Assembly: GCA_036785325.1 (NCBI GenBank)
Contig: JAXIVH010000021.1
Coordinates: forward strand, 2,853,636-2,917,635
Length of the DNA stretch: 64,000 nucleotides
From: Urophycis tenuis
Lineage: Eukaryota; Chordata; Actinopteri; Gadiformes; Phycidae
Reading direction: 5' to 3'
This document shows, in pieces, positions 23,040 to 36,117 of the stretch (the first letter of the stretch is position 1; every line of letters starts with the position of its first letter). The position numbers and the translations under genes were made by a program. The notes under the pieces were generated by a model, which saw nothing but the letters and a program-made list of their open reading frames with translations, made no database searches and was not told the origin of the DNA.

Positions 23040-25370
23040 TTAAAGCCCTGTGGCTGCGGACAAGGCGGCGCTCTGATTGTCTGGGCGTGCGGACACCCCA
23101 ACAAACACTCCGTTCTCCCTCAAGATGGCGTCCGGGACGCGTTGGGCATGGCGCGACACAAACGCCTTCTGCAGGTGTTGCCCCATGGGGGAGGGTATGT
23201 AGTCCATACAAGCGGGCCCGCCCAAGCTCGGCGCGCACCTCACCTCCCACTTGAAGTACAGGCGGCCGTGCTGGAGGTTGCACACGTCCTGGCCCACGCC
23301 GGCACTCAGCTCTCTCACACACTCGCCCAGCAGGTCGTCGTCCCAGGTGTTGTCCTGATCCCAGACCTCAAAGCGCACGCTTCGAACCTTCGACACATCC
23401 TGGTCTCCCAGGTCAAAGGTGGCATCCCAGTGTGGGTTGTTGTTGTTCCAAATGACGGTGGTCTGTTCCTTGATGGCGCCGAAGGACACCCTCACAAAGC
23501 CGTCCGTGGCGGTCGTTTGGTCCCCCCACAGGCCGCTGCCGCGCTGCACTGTGACAAACACACGGGCCATACCCCTGCGGGCAGGGCAGCAGTCCGGGGT
23601 CACGGCCGGATCACCCTGGCAGGTACAGGTGCAAGGCTCCCTCTGGGACCTCCTGGAGCCCGCCTGGCAGCTCTCAGAGCAGTTCCTCCACAGGGCCTTC
23701 TCCAGGATGTAGTGGTTGATGGCCAAGCGCAGGTTCTTGCGTCTCTGTCCCTTGGCGGGCAGCAGCTCATGCAAGGCATCCAGGGAGTAGGTGATGAGGT
23801 CTGGGAGCTGGGGCACAGAAGCCAGCCATTCTTTGAAGGCGGACGGGTCTTTGTCTGCCGAGAAGAGAAGATCTGGTTCTGTGGTTTTCCCTCCATGTAT
23901 TTCAGTGAACCTTTGGTGGAGAACGTAAAGCTATTTAAAAATGTTGTGACACCAAAAAAGCACATCCTAAATTCCTACCACAGAGGTCTCAATAAATGGC
24001 ACAGTGAGGATCACCTGTCGCTGAAGAGACTGGAGAAACTGGACTTCATGTCTGATTTTTGGCTGTCCTTCTTGCAGTGCTTCGCTTCAGTATTCAAATT
24101 TACCGCGGATGTGCTTAAAGATGCCTCGGCCTGCAAGCACATCTCCACCTCGCCCACACTGAAGCCCTGCAGGCTGGCCTGGCACTGTTGGACACTGGTC
24201 ACTGACCGGACACTCCCGCCAAGTTTCACCTGCCAAGAGGTCCAGAGGCATGGCAGCACAGTCAGGGAGCAGGGAAGGATAATATAGCGGTCTGACGAGA
24301 GGAGTTTATGATGAATATGCATTGGAAAGAAGATGAATTCACTACTTCCTGATTCAGAATGAAACATGTTTTGTAGTTTACCTTGGTGATGTAATGGGTT
24401 CCGAACGTGTCGAGGAGTTTGTAAAAGGGTCGTTTGTTCTTGGGGCTGTAGGTCTCAGGGAGGTCTTTCACTGCCATGGCAAACTCTCTGTGTAACTTCG
24501 GCCTCTGTGTTAACCTATAGCTGTCACCATTGGAAACAAAGAAAAACTAATCAGCAATGAATTAACAATGTAGTCACAATGTTATGATCTTTAACCTTCA
24601 AACTTTGACCAACATCCTCTCCCTGAAATGGAGAGAACGGAGTGCTGAGAGAAGTTTTTTTTGTGGTTTTATCTGAATCAGAATAAAATAAATGTTTCTT
24701 TGCCATGTAGGTTTGCACATACAAGGAATTTGACTTCGTGGTTGGTGCGTGACAATCAACACAGTGCAAAACATGAAGATATAATATAATATCAACTAAA
24801 ATTAAGAAAACATTTTGTGAAACGTTTTTGTGACAACCCCTACCTGTAGTACTCGCAGGCCATACTGTGGCTGGTAAAGCTGAACTTGTCACTCTTGGTT
24901 TTCTCCATTGAGTACTCGGCCAGTTTAGAATTGGTCCCTGCCAGCATCAAGGATCCTGCTTTGTCCCCCTTTGATACATCCAGATTCGCTTTCCAGTCAT
25001 TCTCCACCGAAGAAGTGGTGGAGGTGACCAGAGCCTCGCTGGACCTGTACGTGCTACTGGAAACCTTCATATTGCACCGCTGACTGGGTCTCCAGTCCAC
25101 CACCGGCAGTGGCAGCTTCTGGTTCTGGTTCTCCAGAAACGGGTTGGCACACAGGGTGCACGTACCGTCTGGGTGCTTCCACTTCTTCATGTCGATGACA
25201 AAAGCCCCTTTACGGGCCATTTTGGTGATGTCAAAGCCTTCCCCCGCCAGGTTGATTCCCGGAAGAAACCCTGCTTTCTTGCACTCGTTGGCAGTCCCTG
25301 TGTGACAGGACTGATGGCTCCACTGGAGGACTGACAGCAGGAGACCCACCTGGAGCCAGTTGCTGGACAT
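23040..25370 (-). CDS. prf1: prf1 copy B, perforin-1-like, complete frame
   Basis: Four coding exons: 25370-24844, 24520-24382, 24229-24015, 23910-23040, with matching phases and GT-AG borders, 583 residues. Perforin is released from cytotoxic granules and forms pores in target-cell membranes in a Ca2+-dependent way. Seen here: signal peptide (MSSNWLQVGLLLSVLQ), a MACPF region of about residues 25-370 with the signature DTFGTHYITK at the end of exon 2, a Cys-rich EGF-like segment (about 371-402), then a C2 domain (about 411-525) with Asp residues in WDQDNTWDDDLLGE. A GTG lies eight codons upstream of ATG 25370, so ATG was chosen. A 5'UTR exon ends at 25654 and a TATA box lies at 25718-25723. 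The 3' half resembles copy C and the 5' half copy A. Confidence 0.88.
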
Positions 25371-25717
25371 ATTGCTCTCGTGTCTGCTCACAGAAGCCAG
25401 CTATCTTCGGTCTATCCTGGAAGATGATGGTAGTAGTTATTATATTAATAAGGATAGTAATACATGAATCAATGAATGATAATAACGAATATTATAATCA
25501 TACATTTGAAATTGGACAGTACTTTAATGCACACAAAAGGCATTTTTATTCATTTAAAGTACATAGTAGCATTCACCATCAGTGTGTGGTGAAAGAAAAT
25601 TACAGAGTTGAATAAAATCTGACAAAATGCAAAAAGAATACTGAAACACTTACTGTCGTTCAACGTGTTCACGCATGAGACCCGAAAGAGACTGCAAGGA
25701 AATGCTTCGTTCTTGAG

Positions 25718-25723
25718 TTTATA
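25718..25723 (-). promoter_or_regulatory. TATA box of prf1 copy B
   Basis: On the minus strand aaatataaactc gives TATAAA. It lies about 65 bp upstream of the 5'UTR exon donor (gacagtaagtg, exon end 25654). The same box is kept at 16600-16605 (A), 43100-43105 (C) and 48694-48699 (D). Confidence 0.55.
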
Positions 25724-27124
25724 TTTCCAAAGAAATGCATGTTGATGATGCTGTGGGTGAGAGGTGTCAGCAGTCTGGGGGGGGGAGTCATATGAGAGGC
25801 TGGGACAAACATCCCTCACCAACACTAGTAAGCCTTCCAGTTTGAGTGTTGAGTGAACATTCGTTTCTCTGAAGTGGTGGCTTGTGGTTATCTTGTGTAG
25901 GCGTACAGACAATATACGTGTTACATTGTAATGTTTAATGTAGATTGTATTACATTGGTGTGGGCCTACAGTAGATGCATATTCTGTATGTATGTAGCCC
26001 TACTCATGTGATATTTGTCAGTGAGACATTTATGTTGCTGTTTTATAGCTGTTACATGATCAACGCATTGTCAATAACAATGCTAGGAGGATGTGAAAGT
26101 ATAAAGCTGTCAAACGTTTGTATGTTTAATATACACCAGGGACAGGGTTATAGGCTATTTTAGTTTTTACCAGATTGACATAACAGACAGACAGACAGAC
26201 ATACTTTATTAATCCCTGAGGGAAATTGTGTTCGTAACAATACTCCAGGAGAAGAAAGAGGACACTCTACGTATAGTAGAGTGTTAGAATATATAAATAT
26301 ATAATGTAAACCTATGTAAAATATAAACCCTATGTAGAAAATATAAACCTATGTAAAAATAAAAATATAAACCTATGTAAAAATATAGACCTTTGTAATA
26401 AAATATACAAAAATGTACATAAAGAAATTATAATATACATCAATGTACATACATCCAGGCATACGCTACGAGGTAATAGCATAAACAAATATGTAGCATG
26501 TCGCATTTTTGTACAACCAGTTGTGCAGAGAGATGACCAGATGACCAGTTATGTAGTAAATGACCAGTTATGTAGTGATATTACAGTGAAATGAAATTAC
26601 AGTCATGTAATAAGAATGGATACCTATTATGCAGATGACAGTGACAAATTGTAAAGTTTGATGACCACAGGCAGGAATGATTTCCTATGTCGCTCTGTGG
26701 TGCATCCCGATGATAGGAGTCTTCTGCTGAAGGAACTCCTCCGCTGAGCCAGGGTGGAAAAGAGAGGGTGAGAGGCATTGTCCATGATAGTCCGTAGCCT
26801 GGACAGCATCCTCCCATCTGCCACGGTAGTCAGAGTGTCCAATTCCTCACCCACTACATCACCAGCCCTCTTGATGAGTCTATTAAGTCTGTTAGTGACC
26901 GCAACCCTCATCCCACTGCCCCAACATGTGACAGCGAAGAAGATCGCACTGGCAACCACAGACTCGTAGAACATCCTCAGCATTGTCCTGCAGATGTTGA
27001 AGGACCTTAGCCTCCTCAGAAAAAATAGTCGGCTTTGGCCCTTCTTATAGATAGCCTCTGTGTTCCTGGTCAAGTCCAACTTGTTGTTGAAGTACACCCC
27101 CAGGTACTTGTACTCCTCAACTAT

Positions 27125-27521
27125 CAGTACGTTTACATGCAGCAAGAAATTCGAATTTCTAATCGTATAAGACATCGTTCGGACTTTTTAAGTGCATGTA
27201 AACACCTTAATCCGACCTACTTCGGACCTACTTCGGACATCTCAAAATCGGATAACAACACCTGGATAATTCGTTCCTAGTCGGACTTTTAACGGCATGT
27301 ATATTCAGCAATCGGATCTGAATCGGATTTTGCATTCTGCGCATGCGCAGTGCCATTCTCCACATGCGCAGCGCCACATAGCGTCCAGAGTCAGCCCAAG
27401 CTCCGGCTGTTAATCCGATTCTCTGAACGGCATGTATACTCGGACAAGTGATCCGGTCTTACGCATGTCATTATCTGATCCGATCAGAAATTCGAATTTC
27501 TTGCTGCATGTAAACGTACTG
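27125..27521. mobile_element. 397-bp MITE inside the L2/Maui-like LINE
   Basis: Terminal inverted repeats are nearly perfect over at least 36 bp: CAGTACGTTTACATGCAGCA at the left, its complement TGCTGCATGTAAACGTACTG at the right. No transposase is present. It splits the LINE reverse transcriptase between the codons for VPVN and VEEYKYLG. The target duplication is short and unclear. Confidence 0.85.
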
Positions 27522-29009
27522 AATGTTGACAGGAACCCCCTGGATGAACACAGGGCCCACCGGTGTTTTGGCCCTCCTTAGGTCCACAATGAGCTCCTTT
27601 GTCTTTGTAGCATTGAGCTGTAGATGGTTCAGCTCACACCAAGAGACAAAGTTGCCCACAACAGTCCTATACTCACCCTCGTCACCCCCCTCAATACAGC
27701 CAACTACTGCAGAGTCATCAGAAAACTTCTGAAGGTGGCAGGACTCAGTGCAATAGCTGAAGTCTGAGGTGTAGAGTGTGAAGAGGAAGGGAGAAAGGAC
27801 CGTCCCCTGAGGGGCCCCGGTGTTGCTAACCACCCTGTCAGACACACAGTTCTGTAGGCGTACAAACTGTGGTCTGCCCATCAGGTAGTCAACAATCCAG
27901 GACACCAAGGGGGCATCAACCTGCATCGCCACCATCTTCTCACCTAGGAGACCTGGCCGTAAGGTGTTGAAAGCACTGGAGAAGTCAAAGAACATGACTC
28001 TCACAGTGCTCGCCGGCTTGTCCAGATGCGAGTAGACTTTGTTCAGCAGGTAGATGATGCAGTCATCGACTCCCAGGCAGGGCTGGTAGGCGAACTGCAG
28101 CTGGTCCGAGAAGGGTCTGACCATAGGCCTGAGCTGCTCCAAGACAAGCCTCTCCATGGTCTTCATGATATGTGATGTCAGAGCCACCGGTCTGTAGGGC
28201 TGCTGGGGCGCAGCGTCATTGGGACAGGAACGAGGCAGGACGTCTTCCACATCAGAGGGACCTTCTGGAGGTGCAGGCTCAGGTTGAAGACATGATTAAG
28301 AACTCCACACAGCTGGGGGGCACAGGCTTTAAGTGCCCTGGGGAACACACCATCAGGGCCCGCGGCTTTGCTAGAGTGGAGTCTGATCAGTTGTCTTCTC
28401 ACCAGTTCAGGCGTGAAGGACACTGTAGAGGTGTCAGTGGGGGGAGGGATAGGGTCCTCAGGAAGTGGAGGACAGTATGCAGAGCAGGGGGGAGGGGTGG
28501 GGCAGGGTGGAGGTGTGAAGTGTCCGGTAGTGAATAGAGGTGGTGAGAGGCAGGAGGGTGATCTATAAGGAGGGGGAGAAGGAGGGGGAGGCGGAGTGGC
28601 ACTAGTTGTTGGGCTGCCTACAACAGCAGCGGCAGGGTCATGTGGGGGAGGGGCAGGGGCCGCAGTATCAAACCTATTGAAAAAAAGGTTAAATTCATTG
28701 GCCATAGCCACCCCACCCTCCAGCCCCACGCTACCAGTCCTCTGGAAGCTGTGATGGTTCTCATACCACTCCACACATCCCTTGTGTTGTTTTGCTGGAG
28801 CTTCTTCTCCAGCTTCCTCCTGTATCTATCCTTTTCCTCCTTAATTCTAACCTTGAGTACCCCCTGTACTCTCCTCATCACAGCCTGGTTGCCCTCTCTG
28901 AACGCCCTTTTCTTAGCGTTCAGGATGGCTTTGATGTCCTTGGTGATCCAAGGTTTGTTATTTGCGTAACAGGTGACATAGCAGTCCACACAGAAGTTAA
29001 TGTAGTCCG

Positions 29010-29142
29010 TGATAATAATAATAATAATAATACATTTTATTTATAACGCACTTTACATCAAGTAAATGACCTCAAAGTGCTACAGGATAAAACAACATTA
29101 AAGACTTTAAAACTAGTAGAGTAAACATTAAAATAGCAGTTT
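29010..29142. mobile_element. Short (AAT)n-tailed repeat inserted in the LINE endonuclease region
   Basis: An (ATA)n tract followed by cattttatttataacgcact and caaagtgctacagg, a short repeat motif of the kind seen in fish genomes. It separates the endonuclease end (ECITN) from the downstream linker. Confidence 0.45.
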
Positions 29143-30394
29143 GTGATGCACTCAGTGAGCCCATCAATGTCCTCCCCGTGAGGCTCACAGAGTGCAGGCC
29201 AGTCAGTCACCTCAAAACAGTACTGCAGTGCCTCGTAAGATTCCTCTGACCACTTCCTCACAGTCCTTGTGGTCACAGGCTTCCTCTTCACCAGAGGCAC
29301 ATAGCAGGGTTTGAGGTGAACCAGGTTGTGATCCGACCTGCCCAGAGGGGGGAGAGAAGATGAGATGTATGCCTCCTTAATGTTGGCATACATCAGGTCC
29401 AGGGTCCTCACCCCTCTGGTAGGACAGCTCACATACTGCTTAAAAGTCGGTAGAACTCCATCCATGGTGACGTGGTTAAAGTCTCCCGACATGATGATGA
29501 GGGCACTGGGGTGTTTGGTCTGCAGTTTTGAGACGGTGGTGTGTATTGTGCCGCAGGCAGCTGATGGGTTAGCAGTGGGAGGGATGTACACCATGATGAT
29601 GATGACATGCGGGATCTCCCTAGGGAGGTGGTATGGACGTAGTCCAGCGGCCAACACTTCGGCATCAGGGCCACAGAGCTGTTCCTTAATACAGATGTGA
29701 CCGGGATTGCACCACCTGATATTAACTAGGACGGCGAGCCCCCCCCCCCCCCCCTTCTGCTTACCGCTCTTGGTACAGTCCCGGTCCGCCCGGACAGTGT
29801 GGAAGCCATCGACAGATACAATCGGGTCCGTAATATCCATGTGCAACCATGTCTCGGTGAAACACATCAGACTACATTCCCGGTAAACTGCATGGCTCCG
29901 CGTTAGCGCCGTTAGCTCGTCCATTTTGTTATAAAGGGATTGAACATTCCCCAAAACAATAGAGGGGAGACACGGCTTGAATTTTCTCCTTTCCATCTGC
30001 ATATTCCCTGTCAACCCTCTCCCCCGACGTTGTTTCCCTCCTCTGCATCCCCGGTGTGTTTTCCTCCAGAGATCGGGTGGTAAATCCGCTGGTCTGGCCA
30101 CCATGCCGGCCGGCATTAGTGCGATCAGCTGTTCTCTGGGGTAAACAAAGGCAGCGTGTCCCTGTGTAGGCGGCATTGAGAATGAAAAAAGTATACAAGT
30201 AGCACAACAAAACTCCCTCAAACAGCATTGTTTGAGAGTGTAGGGCTTCCCCGTACTTCAGAGAAAAAAGAAATAAGAAAAAAAAGAAAAAGAAAGTTAA
30301 AAGTTAAAAGAAAGCGAACTCAAGGCCGGAGTAGTGTAACCGGCGGCATGCAGCTTTCGCGCACGCGCACGTGATTGATAACAACAACAACAAC

Positions 30395-31938
30395 AACAAC
30401 AATAATGATAATCAAGTCAAGTAAACTTTATTGTCAGTTTGCATGAATGTACAGGACATGCACAAAAAAAATGAAATGCTGTTTCCCTCTATCCCTGGTG
30501 CTAGACATGCATGCAAAATATAAATATAAATATATAAAAATAAGAATAAAAAAAAAAACAGTATGGACATTGTATAAACAGTGTATAAACAGTATGGACA
30601 TTGTATAAACAGTGTATAAACAGTATGGACAGTTGTATAAACAGTATGGTAAGTGTGTAAACAGTATGAACAGTTATAAAACAGTATGGACAGTGTTCTT
30701 ATAAAGTGGTTGTGCATGGTGGTGGGGGGTGGTGGGGCTGTGCATGGTGGTGAGCAGGTGTGTGGTGGTGGTAGCCTGGCTGACGCGTCCACATCTCGAT
30801 GAGATGGTGGTCTGGGAACTAGGTGGGCATTTTCTCGTATTTGAGGCGTGGTTTACGAATGCCTAGAGCCGTTTATTGGGCGCTACGAATGTCTATCAAA
30901 TGGCGTCTGGTTCTTGACATGCTGCTTTGCGCGCGATTCATAGCCAATTGCTACTAAAAATTAGCTACTAATTTTACATTAATTGCTACAAAAGCTACTT
31001 AATACACTTTCTAAGGCTGCATTGAACGATAACGTGTCCGCTGCCATGTTGGATTAACACGCTACAAGCTTCGGTGTCGCGCATAGACGTCTTCATCGTC
31101 TTGCTGCCCCCCGTTCTGTGATTGGTTCCCTAACTCAAGGGAAAATAAGGGCGGTGGTTTCCAGGCTGTCTTTACAGTGAGAATGAAATCGCGCGCAAAG
31201 CAGCATGGGAATTCCCAGGCTATGGTGGTGGATGGGTGGGGGTTAAAGTCCAGGCTCTTGGGGAGAGGGGTTGTGTGCAGGTCTCCTGGGGTGAATGGGT
31301 GGGGGGGGGGGGGCTGGGAATGGATGGGGGTCAATGTCAATGTCCATTGTTTGTGCAGGCAGAGGGCAGAGAAAGAAGGGGTCAGTGCTGGACTGGAGGT
31401 CAGCATCCTGACCACCCGATGGACGAAGCTGTCCTTCAGTCTGCTGGTCCTTGCCTTGAGACTCCTCATCCTCCTCCCAGACGGCAGGAGGTTGAAGAGG
31501 CAGTGGTAGGGGTGGGTGGAGTCACCCGCAATGCTGAGTGCTTTGCGGGACAGGCGTGTATTGTGTATTGTGTATTGTCCTGGAGGGAGGGGAGGGGGGC
31601 ACCGATGATCTTCTCAGCTGCTCTCACTATGCGCTGCAGGGTCTTCCTACAGGATGCAGTGCAGCCGCTGTACCACACAGTGATGCAGCTGGTCAGGATG
31701 CTCTCGGTGGTTCCCCGGTAGAAGGACATGGACATGATGGATGCACATGATGGATGCTCCCGCTCGCCGAAGTTTGCGGAGAAAGTGCTGCTGAGCTTTG
31801 CCGGCCAGTGATGCAGTGTTGCAGCTCCAGGAGAGGTCCTCACTGAGATGCACCCCCTGGAACTTGGTGCTGCTCACTCTCTCCACAGCAGCACCGTTGA
31901 TGGTCAGTGGGGGGTGCTGGGTGGAGGCTCTACGGAAG
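30395..31938 (-). mobile_element. L2/Rex1-like LINE in unit B, 3' part
   Basis: Paralogous to the LINE at 17100-18766. It shares caagtcaagtaaactttatt and the FYRGTTESILTSCITVWY coding region. It is interrupted by a MITE at 30772-31222 and cut at 31939-31943 by the BEL/Pao element; its 5' part resumes at 36118. Confidence 0.8.
30772..31222. mobile_element. MITE with TAGCCTGG termini
   Basis: It begins TAGCCTGGCTGACGCG and ends GGAATTCCCAGGCTA. TGGTGGTGG flanks both ends, but in a repetitive context, so its length is ambiguous. The paralogous LINE in unit A lacks the insertion (about 17488-17495). There is no coding capacity. Confidence 0.7.
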
Positions 31939-31943
31939 TCGAC

Positions 31944-34900
31944 TGTTAGAGACATTTTTTAGGTTAAATGTGTTTTGTTATATTTATTTTGTTTATTGCC
32001 TAAAGGCCACACTGGGTGGGACTCTGGCACTGTGGGCGGTCCAAAACCTTTAAATACAGCCATGCAATCACTGACAGGTGTGTTGCCGGCTGGAGAAGGG
32101 AAACAGTTTTTTGACCGTCACGTCACGTCACGTCACGCCAGTCTCGTCTCTTCTTGTCACGTCGTCTGTTTGTTTTATTTGTTGTAGCAGAGGAGAATTA
32201 ATTGTAGCGATTGCACATACGAACAGATAGGCTGTAAGTGTGTGGGCAGTGCTATGGGGTTGCCTTTGTTATAAAAAAAAGGAACATACGATTTCAATAA
32301 ACTGCTTAAAAGTGTATTGGACGAGCGAGTGATGATTGGACCCGGAAGACGGACGCGCCAAAACAGTTAAGCAAGCAGCCAGCAGCTCCTTAGTGGCTTA
32401 GGTTTCAATTGGTGAAGAACAAGTCATTACAATTAAGTCAAAAAACTTTGCTTCAATAAGCTTAATTAAGTCGCGGAAAGGCAACCGCACGGAGGCAGAG
32501 CCACATCGGAGCCGGAACCGACGCCGGAGCCGACACCGTCACCAAAGCTGACATCGGAGCCACAGCTGGAGGCAACGCCGGGGCCGGAACCGACACCGGA
32601 GCCGACACCGACGCCGACATCGGAGCCACAGCTGGAGGCAACGCCGGGGCCGGAACCGATGCCGGACCCGATGCCGGACACCGACGCCGACATCGGAGCC
32701 ACAGCTGGAGCGAGCCACCGGGTGTCCGAGCGCTGCCGAGCCAGCGTGGAGGAGTCGCATCAGCCGCTTCCCGGAGTGACACAAGGAGTCGCATCAGCCG
32801 TGCTTCCTGGAGTGACACCGATCATCGGCTGATTCATCCGACAAGGCAGTGGCACCATCGGACCGTCCTACGGCGCCCATCGTTTGAGGTATGAGCAGTA
32901 ACTCTACAACCACATGGCCATTATAAAACATAAATCAAACAGACGTGTGCACACTACTTTGCGAGCGTAATCCCAATGCATTGGTCGCTAAAATAACAAT
33001 GAGGATCGCGCCACAAGACTGAACTTTTCCCATCGCGTTCATATTGGATTTATTTGTTGAGCATTGTGATAAAAGGAGAACAATGGACGGTAAAAATAAT
33101 GAGCCAGTTCCTGAAAGGGCCGTGTCACTGCTCATAGTGAAGTGGGACTTTCAAATGAAATGCATTTGGGTAAAGGACAAAGAACTGTGAAATTAACACA
33201 CAAGGCTCTTATTGAAAAATGTGATAAATTGCAAAATGTAAGAAAAGACAAATGAAGTAAGGTAAAAAATCTAAGAAGGGTAACTGAAGAGTGTATGCAT
33301 GAAAACAAGATTGCAGAGGTAAAAGGTGCACTGCAAAAAATTACATGTTTGTGTGAGGAAGCAAAAAATGCTCATGATTCCCTGGTACCTTTAATGTCCA
33401 CTGAAGAAAGTGGGAATCAGAATACATGGTTTGCTGCAAAAATGTTGGTTGAAAATATGTTAATTGATGATGTTAAACAATGGTTGGGAAATAATGAAAA
33501 TACTGGTGAAGTGGTTGATGATGTTCTTCCTGATGACAGTATATCAAATGTCGCCAGTAAACATTCTCATCAAAAAAGCACTTGCAGTGGTAAAAGCAGC
33601 AACAAAGGAAGTCAAGCAACATCATCTGCCTACATTAGAGCAGAGGCAGAAAAGGCTGCACTTCTTGCTCGAGCGAAAGTGTTGGAGAAGCAAGAAGCAG
33701 AGCTGAGACGACAGAGAGAGCAGCTGGAGCTCAATGCTGAAATCGCAGCATGCTCAGTCAAACTAGCAGTGTTGCAAACCACTCCAGAATGTTCACGTAA
33801 ATCCAAGGCATCATCAAATGGAATGAATTCATATCTACAAAGGACAAAGGAACAATACCCAGCTTCCAAAGGACTCAACCCTTCAACAAAATCATATAAA
33901 CCCTGGAGTGCAATGCCACAAACCAACTTCCCAGTACGTCATAAGTGCACAAAATACACATACTGTGGAAAAAAGGCAACAGTACCTCCTTGGATCAGTA
34001 CAGGACACACACAGGAAAACAGCACAACCATATGGAGAGATACAACATCAAACTCTTTATTTGTCAGGAAATAATGAGCAACCCGCATCAATTGAGCAAC
34101 CACATCTACATTCTGCACAAATGCAAGGAGATCTATGCACCATTATGCATAAACAGAACGAAATAACAGCCGCTCTTGTTCAACAACAACGCTTACTGTC
34201 CTTACCATCTCGGGACATTCCTGTATTCAACGGTGATCCTCTCCAATATAGGAACTTCATTAAAGCCTTTGAGCATGGAGTGGAATCAAAGGCCAACAAA
34301 GCTGACTGTCTTTATTTTTTGGAACAGTTTACCAAGGGACAACCCAGAGAACTGGTGAGGAGCTGTCAGCACATGATTCTGGACAGAGGCTAGCCATCAG
34401 CTAGCCAAAGAACTTCTACACATGAACACTTTTGGAAATGAATACAGGATTGCTGCAGCTTACATAGAGAAGGCTCTGGCTTGGCCTACTGTGAAATCAG
34501 AGGATGTGAAATCACTTCAGACCTTCTCTCTGTTTTTGCGTGGTTGTTGCAACGTGATGGAGGAGCTTCACTATATGCAAGAACTAGATATGCCAACCAA
34601 CAAGAGGGCAATCATGACAAAGTTTCCATACAAATACAGAGAGCAATGGAGGACAAAGGCACATGAAATCTTGGAGAGGCACAATCGCAGAGCTTGCTTT
34701 AAAGATCTTGTTTCATTCCTTGAACGTCATGTTAAAATAATCTCTGATCCACTCTTTGGGGACATTCAGGACATGACAAGTGGTTCACCTACATTGAGGA
34801 GTGTAAACAAGTTCAAGTCTCAACCAAAGTTCAGCAGAGCCAGAGGTAACAGTTTTGCTACTACTGTTACTGTTGTGGATGCAGTCGAAGGTTCATGCTC

Positions 34901-36112
34901 AAACTCACAGAGGCAGGACTCAAGCCAAAGAACGGAGAAAGCATGTGTCTGTTGCTCCCAGTCACACACATTGGAGGACTGTCCAAAGCTGAAAAGAAAG
35001 ATGCATCGGGACAAAATGATCTTTCTGAAGGAGAAAAGGATGTGTTTTGGCTGCTTGTGTAGTGGACACATGAGCAAGGATTGCGATAGGCGCCTGACTT
35101 GCAAAGAGTGTGGTCAAAAGCATCCTACCGTGCTTCATATCTTTGAAAGGCCAAGAACCAGCACAGCAAGTGAACACTCTAACGAAACAAGATATGTTAA
35201 AGCACCCTCTACAGAAACTTGTGGTCTAACAGGAGCCGGAAAGGAGGAAGGTATTTTGTCATTTCTGCCAATCCAGGTTAAATCCAGCAAGGGAGACAAA
35301 ATAATACAAACCTACGCATTTCTGGATCCCGGCAGTACAGCAACGTTCTGTTCAGAGCACCTGATGCAAAGGTTGAACATTGATGGTAGAAGAACCAAGT
35401 TTCTTTTACGCACCATGGGGCACGAAAATGTTGTTGCCACTCATGCTTTGAATGGTTTGGAGGTGGCGGGGCTCGACAGTAACCACTTTTACAGTCTTCC
35501 AGAAGTTCTTTAACAAAGAAAAATGCCTGTGAATCCTAACAACATTGTCACACAGAAAGAGTTGGAAAAGTGGCCTATTCTAATGTGGCCTATTCTAAAG
35601 TGGCCTATGCTAATGTTGACATGTTGATTGGTACCAACGTTCCTAAGGTATTGGAACCCTGGGAAGTTGTCAACAGCCAAGGGAATGGCCCTTATGCAGT
35701 GAGAACTGTGCTTGGTTGGGTTGTGAATGGTCCCCTTCGTGACGAAGAGAACAGTAAACCTAAAACAAGGTTCTCAGTGGCTGCCATCAATAGAATTTCT
35801 GCGTGTAAGCTGGAGGAGATGTTGAACAACCAGTACAGTCATGACTTCAATGAAAGAAGTACAGAGGAAAAAGGGATGTCAACAGAAGACATCAGATTCT
35901 TAAAGATTATGGATGAGTCAGTACGGCTTCAGGACGGTCATTATATCATGAAAATGCCCTTCCGAAAGGAACAACTCACTCTTCCAAATAATCTTCCAAT
36001 GGTCAAGCAAAGGCTGCTGGGATTAAAGAGGAAGTTCAGAAAGGATGAACTGTTTTACCAGGAGTATACCAACTTCCTCACTGATGTTATTGGTGAAGAA
36101 CAAGTCATTACA
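31944..36112 (+). mobile_element. BEL/Pao LTR retrotransposon, internally deleted
   Basis: It is inserted in the LINE with a perfect 5-bp duplication TCGAC (31939-31943 and 36113-36117). The left LTR (31944-32431) begins TGTTAGAGAC, ends GTCATTACA, and holds a TATA-like TTTAAATAC and AATAAA. A GC-rich repeated leader (about 32475-32710) precedes the coding part. Gag (33295-35513, broken by frameshifts near 34.0 and 34.39 kb) shows a charged coiled region, VFNGDPLQYRNF, zinc knuckles (CFGCLCSGHMSKDC) and a protease-like FLDPGSTATFC. A pol N-terminus follows (about 35600-36085). Reverse transcriptase, RNase H, integrase and almost the whole right LTR are missing; only the last 24 bp of the LTR (36089-36112) remain. 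Confidence 0.85.
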
Positions 36113-36117
36113 TCGAC

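Larger units (their letters stand above)
26184..30365 (-). mobile_element. Near full-length L2/Maui-like LINE in unit B
   Basis: The minus strand encodes an apurinic-type endonuclease (about 30221-29143: CFTETWLHMDI, SGDFNHVTMDG, GRSDHNLVHLK), a linker, and a reverse transcriptase (about 28370-26640: [55 protein letters not shown]). The catalytic box reads FSDD instead of the usual F/YADD. The 3' end at 26184 has (ACAG)n and actttattaatccctgaggg, typical for this group in fish. A frameshift near 28215 and two insertions (27125-27521 and about 29010-29142) make it inactive. Units A and C lack it. Confidence 0.82.

Noticed and set aside
24001..24020. Apparent in-frame stop (agg tga) after SLFSDR in every perforin copy
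   Set aside because: It is a splice donor. A short intron (about 105-115 bp) restores the family sequence RFTEIHGGKTTEPDLL.
32462..32818. Ala/Pro/Val repeat frame inside the BEL/Pao leader
   Set aside because: GC-rich repeated leader DNA between the LTR and gag; no gene features.
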